Shown: piece by piece, positions 14,864 to 17,713 of the stretch
Layout: each line of letters begins with the position of its first letter
Numbering within the stretch: the first letter of the stretch is position 1
Notes under the pieces: generated by a model
The model's database searches: none
What the model was told of the DNA's origin: nothing
Seen by the model: the letters and a program-made list of their open reading frames with translations, nothing else
Assembly: GCF_900541605.1 (NCBI RefSeq)
Contig: NZ_UQKJ01000031.1
Location: 1-17,713, forward strand
Source of the DNA: an uncultured Dialister sp.
GTDB lineage: Bacteria > Bacillota > Negativicutes > Veillonellales > Dialisteraceae
DNA: 17,713 nucleotides
Reading direction: 5' to 3'
Translations under genes and position numbers: made by a program

Positions 14864-15423
14864 TATGGCTTCAGATGTTCTGGGAATTCTTCAAAGCCGG
14901 TCTTTTCGCCGTAGGCGGCGGTCTGTCCACCCTTCCCTTCTTATATGATATTTCCCAGCGTACCGGCTGGTTTACAGCTGAAGATATCGCTAATATGATT
15001 GCCATTTCTGAATCCACCCCCGGCCCTTTAGGCGTCAACATGGCTACTTACGCCGGCTTCCAGGCTTTGGGAATTCCAGGCGGTATTTATACCACCCTTT
15101 CCCTCACAGCCCCCGCCCTCATCGTCATCAGCATGGTGTATGCCGTTCTTAAAAAGTTTAAAGAATCCGACACCATGACCCGCATCTTCTACGGTCTCCG
15201 CCCTGCCTCTACGGCCCTCATTGCAGCCGCCGGCCTGGGAGTCGCCAAAATTTCTCTCCTGAATCTTCCCCTCTTTTCTTCTACCGGTTCTTTCATGAGC
15301 CTCATCCGCTGGCCCTCTCTCATCCTTGCCGTAATCATTTATCTGGGGCTCGTGAAATTCCGCTGGCACCCGGTCATCTATATTGCCATCTCTGCCATAG
15401 CCGGAGTGGTATTGGGACTGTAA
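14860..15423 (+). CDS. Chromate transporter family (CHR) half-size protein, second of a pair
   Basis: This 187-residue single CHR-domain membrane protein has motifs parallel to its partner: FFKAGLFAVGGGLSTLPFL (10-28), a GWFTAEDIANMIAISESTPGPLGVN-type segment carrying the family TPGP, then NMATYAGF and LTAPAL. Its start overlaps the first gene's stop by four bases, so it is made with its partner and probably forms a heterodimer with it. The unit ends at the perfect palindrome at 15457-15494. Control by the divergent LysR gene is possible. Confidence 0.88.
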   Translation: MIWLQMFWEFFKAGLFAVGGGLSTLPFLYDISQRTGWFTAEDIANMIAISESTPGPLGVNMATYAGFQALGIPGGIYTTLSLTAPALIVISMVYAVLKKFKESDTMTRIFYGLRPASTALIAAAGLGVAKISLLNLPLFSSTGSFMSLIRWPSLILAVIIYLGLVKFRWHPVIYIAISAIAGVVLGL

Positions 15424-15456
15424 CCCCTTCGTACCGGTTCCGGAAACGAATATTTC

Positions 15457-15494
15457 CCATAAAAAAACTGCGCAGCTGCGCAGTTTTTTTATGG
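15457..15494. terminator. Perfectly palindromic bidirectional terminator
   Basis: CCATAAAAAAACTGCGCAG (15457-15475) is followed directly by its exact reverse complement (15476-15494), 38 bases in all. Seven A on one side and seven T on the other make it a terminator for both the chrA-like pair (+) and the convergent ABC transporter genes (-). Confidence 0.9.
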
Positions 15495-15504
15495 CTTTCT
15501 TTTT

Positions 15505-16266
15505 TTATGCCCGGAGGATGGACTTCAGAAATGCCTTCGTTCGTTCATTCTGCGGATGGTTAAAGACTTCCTCGCCGGTTCCTTCTTCTTCCACCCTGCC
15601 ATCTACCATAAAGAGCACCCGGTCAGAAACGGATTTAGCAAATGCCATTTCATGGGTAACGATAGCCATGGTCATATTTTCATCGGCCAGCTGCTGGATG
15701 GTCTTCAGTACTTCACAGGTGAGCTCCGGATCCAGTGCCGATGTAGGTTCATCGAACAGCATGATCTCCGGATTCATAGCCAAAGCCCGGGCAATTGCCA
15801 CCCGCTGCTTTTGGTCGCCGGAAAGGCTGCCCGGATAAACGTCTTTCTTATTCAGAAGTCCCACTTTATTCAGAAGGTCTTCTGCCACCGGAAGGATTTC
15901 CTCTTTCTTCATACCTTTCACATAGATGGGCGCCGCCATGACATTATCAATCACGGTCATATGGGGAAACAGATTGAATGACTGGAACACCATGCCCATT
16001 TTTCCAAGGATTTCCTTCTGTTTCTTTTCATCTGCATAGACTACGGTTCCATTTTTCTCTTCCGCCAGTGTATCCCCATCTACCCGGATAGACCCGCCCT
16101 GGATAGTTTCCAGATGAATCAGGCAGCGGAGGAGGGTACTTTTTCCGGCACCGGAAGGGCCGATAATAGAAAGAACCTCCCCCTTTTCCAGATTCATATT
16201 TACACCATGAAGAATGGTCAATTTCCCAAAATCCTTACGGATATCTTTCATTTCAATAAAACTCAT
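15505..16266 (-). CDS. Amino-acid ABC transporter ATPase (GlnQ/HisP type) with an LSGDQ signature
   Basis: This 253-residue cytoplasmic ATPase subunit belongs to the polar amino-acid uptake family. Walker A is GPSGAGKS (36-43), the Q-loop glutamine is Q95 in VFQSFNLFPH, Walker B is IMLFDEP (168-174), the D-loop is SALD (176-179) and the switch histidine is H205 in THEMAFA. The signature is LSGDQKQR (148-155), with aspartate D151 replacing the second glycine of LSGGQ. That glycine normally contacts the ATP gamma-phosphate. The ATG has GAGGTGG about five bases upstream. It starts 12 bases after the permease stop codon, so the two form an operon. The transported amino acid cannot be told. Confidence 0.92.
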   Translation of the reverse strand: MSFIEMKDIRKDFGKLTILHGVNMNLEKGEVLSIIGPSGAGKSTLLRCLIHLETIQGGSIRVDGDTLAEEKNGTVVYADEKKQKEILGKMGMVFQSFNLFPHMTVIDNVMAAPIYVKGMKKEEILPVAEDLLNKVGLLNKKDVYPGSLSGDQKQRVAIARALAMNPEIMLFDEPTSALDPELTCEVLKTIQQLADENMTMAIVTHEMAFAKSVSDRVLFMVDGRVEEEGTGEEVFNHPQNERTKAFLKSILRA

Positions 16267-16278
16267 GCAGCCACCTCA

Positions 16279-16926
16279 TTATTCTTCATAAACGGCATAC
16301 CGTTTTTCCACGTATGCCAGAATCTTCGTCAGTATAGCCGTGCAGACGAGGTAGAATACAGCAGCTACCAGAAATGGGGTGGTGTCGAAATCCCTCTGCA
16401 CAAAAGCGCGGGTAACACGCATGAGGTCATTCATAGCGAGGATGTATACCAGGGAAGTATCCTTCAGAAGGGTAATGGTTTCATTGCCCAGCGGCGGGAT
16501 GACCCGTTTCACCACCTGGGGAAGGATGATATGCCACATGGTCTGACGATAGGAAAAGCCAAAAACCTTGGCTCCTTCATACTGCCCTTTGCTGATGGAC
16601 TGGATGCCGCCCCTGAAAATTTCAGCAAAATAAGCTGCATAGTTAGCGACAAAGGCAATAATTGCTGCCGGGAAATCGCTGACCTGTACATGAAGCATGA
16701 GAGGCAGTCCGTAGTAAATAAACATGATCTGCAGCATGAGCGGTGTCCCCCGCATGACATAGATGTACATGGCTGCCAGTTTACGGAATACAGCCACATG
16801 GGAAATACGGACCATGGCCAGCAGGATGCCTATGGGCAAAGCCAGTACAAACGTCAAAATAAAAATCTTTGCCGATACGCCAAGACCGGAAAACATATTC
16901 GGCAGAATGTGAAGAATATAATCCAT
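16279..16926 (-). CDS. Amino-acid ABC transporter permease (HisM/GlnP type)
   Basis: This is a 215-residue inner-membrane permease of the His/Glu/Gln/Arg uptake family. It has about five membrane segments. MRGTPLMLQIMFIYYGLP is the family's conserved early segment. The cytoplasmic EAA loop reads EIFRGGIQSISKGQYEGAKV followed by GFSYRQTMWHIILPQ, and contacts the ATPase. I start it at the ATG at 16926, which has AAGGAG six bases upstream; a longer in-frame start at 17007 would add 27 charged residues that lack family character and would overlap the promoter. The permease probably dimerises. No substrate-binding protein gene is next to it. Confidence 0.9.
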   Translation of the reverse strand: MDYILHILPNMFSGLGVSAKIFILTFVLALPIGILLAMVRISHVAVFRKLAAMYIYVMRGTPLMLQIMFIYYGLPLMLHVQVSDFPAAIIAFVANYAAYFAEIFRGGIQSISKGQYEGAKVFGFSYRQTMWHIILPQVVKRVIPPLGNETITLLKDTSLVYILAMNDLMRVTRAFVQRDFDTTPFLVAAVFYLVCTAILTKILAYVEKRYAVYEE

Positions 16927-16949
16927 CAGTGACTCCTTACAAAAATCCG

Positions 16950-16972
16950 GAAAGTGCTGGAAGTGCACTTTC
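16950..16972 (-). promoter_or_regulatory. Leader hairpin of the ABC transporter operon
   Basis: GAAAGTGC (16950-16957) pairs perfectly with GCACTTTC (16965-16972) around a seven-base loop. It lies between the putative promoter and the ribosome binding site of the permease gene. There is no clear T-tract, so it may be a stability element or a binding site. Confidence 0.4.
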
Positions 16973-16981
16973 TTTATGCAC

Positions 16982-16996
16982 GTATGAATATCATAC
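16982..16996. promoter_or_regulatory. Candidate operator over the -10 box of the ABC operon
   Basis: GTATGA and TCATAC (16982-16987 and 16991-16996) form a perfect inverted repeat with a three-base centre. It overlaps the -10 box of the putative promoter, a position suited to repression. The regulator is unknown. Confidence 0.4.
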
Positions 16997-17018
16997 ACTG
17001 ACTTCAATCATTTAACAA
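16990..17018 (-). promoter_or_regulatory. Promoter of the ABC transporter operon
   Basis: On the minus strand TTGTTA (17018-17013), a 17-base spacer and TATGAT (16995-16990) form a sigma-A type promoter about 65 bases before the permease start. The IS66 end at 17038 lies only 19 bases upstream of the -35 box. Confidence 0.6.
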
Positions 17019-17122
17019 GATAGAGAAACAGAATTTTGTAAGCGCAAAATAAAATGATGGATTTTACCTGGGACAATGGCATGAGATAATACTTACAAGT
17101 TCAACGACTGGAGGTATCACTC

Positions 17123-17476
17123 ATGGAAATTCAATTAACTGCCGATCGGATCTACCTGGCCGGTGGATATACGGACATGCGAAAGTCCATCGATGGATTA
17201 TCTGCTGCAGTTTCGCAGCAGTATGATCTTAATCCTTTTGTCCCTTCACTGTTCCTGTTCTGTGGAAGAAGGCGTGACAGGATTAAGGGACTTCTCTGGC
17301 AGGGGGACGGATTCGTTCTCCTTTACAAGCGGATTGAAAGCGGTAGCTTTCAATGGCCCAGGGAAACTGCTTCTCTGATCGAGCTTTCCCCACAGCAGTA
17401 CCGCTGGCTCATGGAAGGTCTTGCCATTGTCCAACCAAGGGCAGTTAAGGTTATTTGCCCTCGCTGCAGCATATGA
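17123..17476 (+). CDS. tnpB: IS66 family accessory protein TnpB (Orf2)
   Basis: This 117-residue protein is complete and typical of the IS66 Orf2/TnpB family, which is needed for transposition together with TnpC but whose exact role is unclear. Conserved stretches are GGYTDMRKSIDGLSAAV (14-30), LFLFCGRRRDRIKGLLW (43-59), DGFVLLYKRIESGSFQWP and a final QPRAVK segment. The ATG has GGAGG about eight bases upstream. A hairpin and a possible promoter follow before tnpC. Confidence 0.93.
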   Translation: MEIQLTADRIYLAGGYTDMRKSIDGLSAAVSQQYDLNPFVPSLFLFCGRRRDRIKGLLWQGDGFVLLYKRIESGSFQWPRETASLIELSPQQYRWLMEGLAIVQPRAVKVICPRCSI

Positions 17477-17495
17477 AATTTGCATTGTAAAACAG

Positions 17496-17528
17496 CCGAG
17501 AAAGCTAGATTTTATCGAGCTTTTTCGG
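17496..17528. other. Hairpin between tnpB and tnpC
   Basis: CCGAGAAAGCT (17496-17506) pairs with AGCTTTTTCGG (17518-17528) with one mismatch. It could reduce read-through from tnpB into tnpC. Confidence 0.45.
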
Positions 17529-17536
17529 ATGTTTTA

Positions 17537-17545
17537 TGGTATAAT
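17537..17545 (+). promoter_or_regulatory. Possible extended -10 promoter for tnpC
   Basis: TGGTATAAT matches the extended -10 consensus and lies about 45 bases before the tnpC start. No strong -35 box was seen. Confidence 0.35.
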
Positions 17546-17588
17546 AAACGTATGAAATTTCGGTCGTTTTTATGAATAGAGTGAACCC

Positions 17589-17702
17589 ATGACAGATCGC
17601 CGTGAACAGGAATTATTGGATAAAATTACAAAGCTGGAAAAAGAAAAAGCGGCTTTATTAGCTAGGGAAACGCTGATTAAATGGGCTTTTTACAAGCGCT
17701 AA
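17589..17702 (+). pseudogene. tnpC: IS66 transposase TnpC, N-terminal fragment
   Basis: From an ATG at 17589 the frame reads MTDRREQELLDKITKLEKEK, then AALLARETLIKWAFYKR, and stops at 17702 after 37 codons. The heptad-like leucine/lysine/glutamate pattern and its position after tnpB match the N-terminal coiled coil of IS66 transposases, which are normally about 450-550 residues. No other frame in the last 40 bases continues recognisably. The gene therefore looks broken by a frameshift, a nonsense change or an insertion close to the window end. The upstream ribosome binding site is poor, so the start is uncertain. Confidence 0.6.
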
Positions 17703-17713
17703 TTATTCACAGC

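Larger units (their letters stand above)
17038..17713 (+). mobile_element. IS66-family insertion sequence, partial (runs off the window)
   Basis: The left end is probably at 17038, where GTAAGCGCAAAATAAAATG begins; IS66-family ends start with GTAA. Inside lie tnpB and the start of tnpC. No tnpA-like gene fits in the 85 bases between the end and tnpB; some IS66-family elements lack it. The right end and the target duplication (8 bp in this family) are beyond the window. Confidence 0.75.

Overview
The window reads as chromosomal DNA from a low-to-mid GC Firmicute with an outer membrane, most likely a Negativicutes species (Acidaminococcaceae- or Veillonellaceae-like). This is an inference. It rests on strong AGGAGG-type ribosome binding sites, a tig-clpP-clpX-lon-engB gene order of the Firmicute type, and a small secreted protein that resembles the start of the SLH-domain porins (OmpM type) of that class. 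No rRNA, tRNA or CRISPR array was seen.

Layout. (1) 1-222 is an intergenic repeat region in front of a DUF4405-type membrane protein (223-873, +). (2) A bidirectional terminator separates it from a minus-strand block: an alanine/glycine:cation symporter (970-2499), an NhaC-type Na+/H+ antiporter gene broken by a 161-bp MITE-like insertion (2600-4025, insertion 3123-3283), and a PLP-dependent aminotransferase (4112-5362). (3) The next minus-strand block is the protein quality-control cluster. Trigger factor (tig), clpP and clpX come first, then a strong terminator, then lon, engB and a short SLH/porin-like protein whose start is coupled to the end of engB. (4) A LysR regulator (13089-13967, -) is divergent from a pair of overlapping half-size chromate-transporter-family genes (14312-15423, +). 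(5) Convergent to these, across a perfectly palindromic terminator, lies a two-gene amino-acid ABC transporter (permease then ATPase, minus strand) without a substrate-binding protein. (6) From about 17038 an IS66-family element begins, with its end sequence, a complete TnpB and the first 37 codons of a TnpC frame that then stops.

How the genes fit together. Regions 2 and 5 are transport and catabolism of amino acids, suggesting an amino-acid-using anaerobe. Region 3 is a housekeeping folding and proteolysis cluster: trigger factor meets nascent chains, ClpXP and Lon degrade misfolded or regulated proteins, and EngB assembles the large ribosomal subunit.

Points worth a second look. The MITE-like insertion in nhaC can be excised on paper to restore the frame exactly. 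Lon lacks six residues of a highly conserved motif between its catalytic Ser and Lys. Trigger factor carries an extra C-terminal SAP/Rho-N-like domain. The ABC ATPase has LSGDQ in place of LSGGQ. A dispersed intergenic repeat is built from CTAGC heptamers and occurs in inverted orientation 14 kb apart. I saw no clear new multi-gene defence or mobile system.
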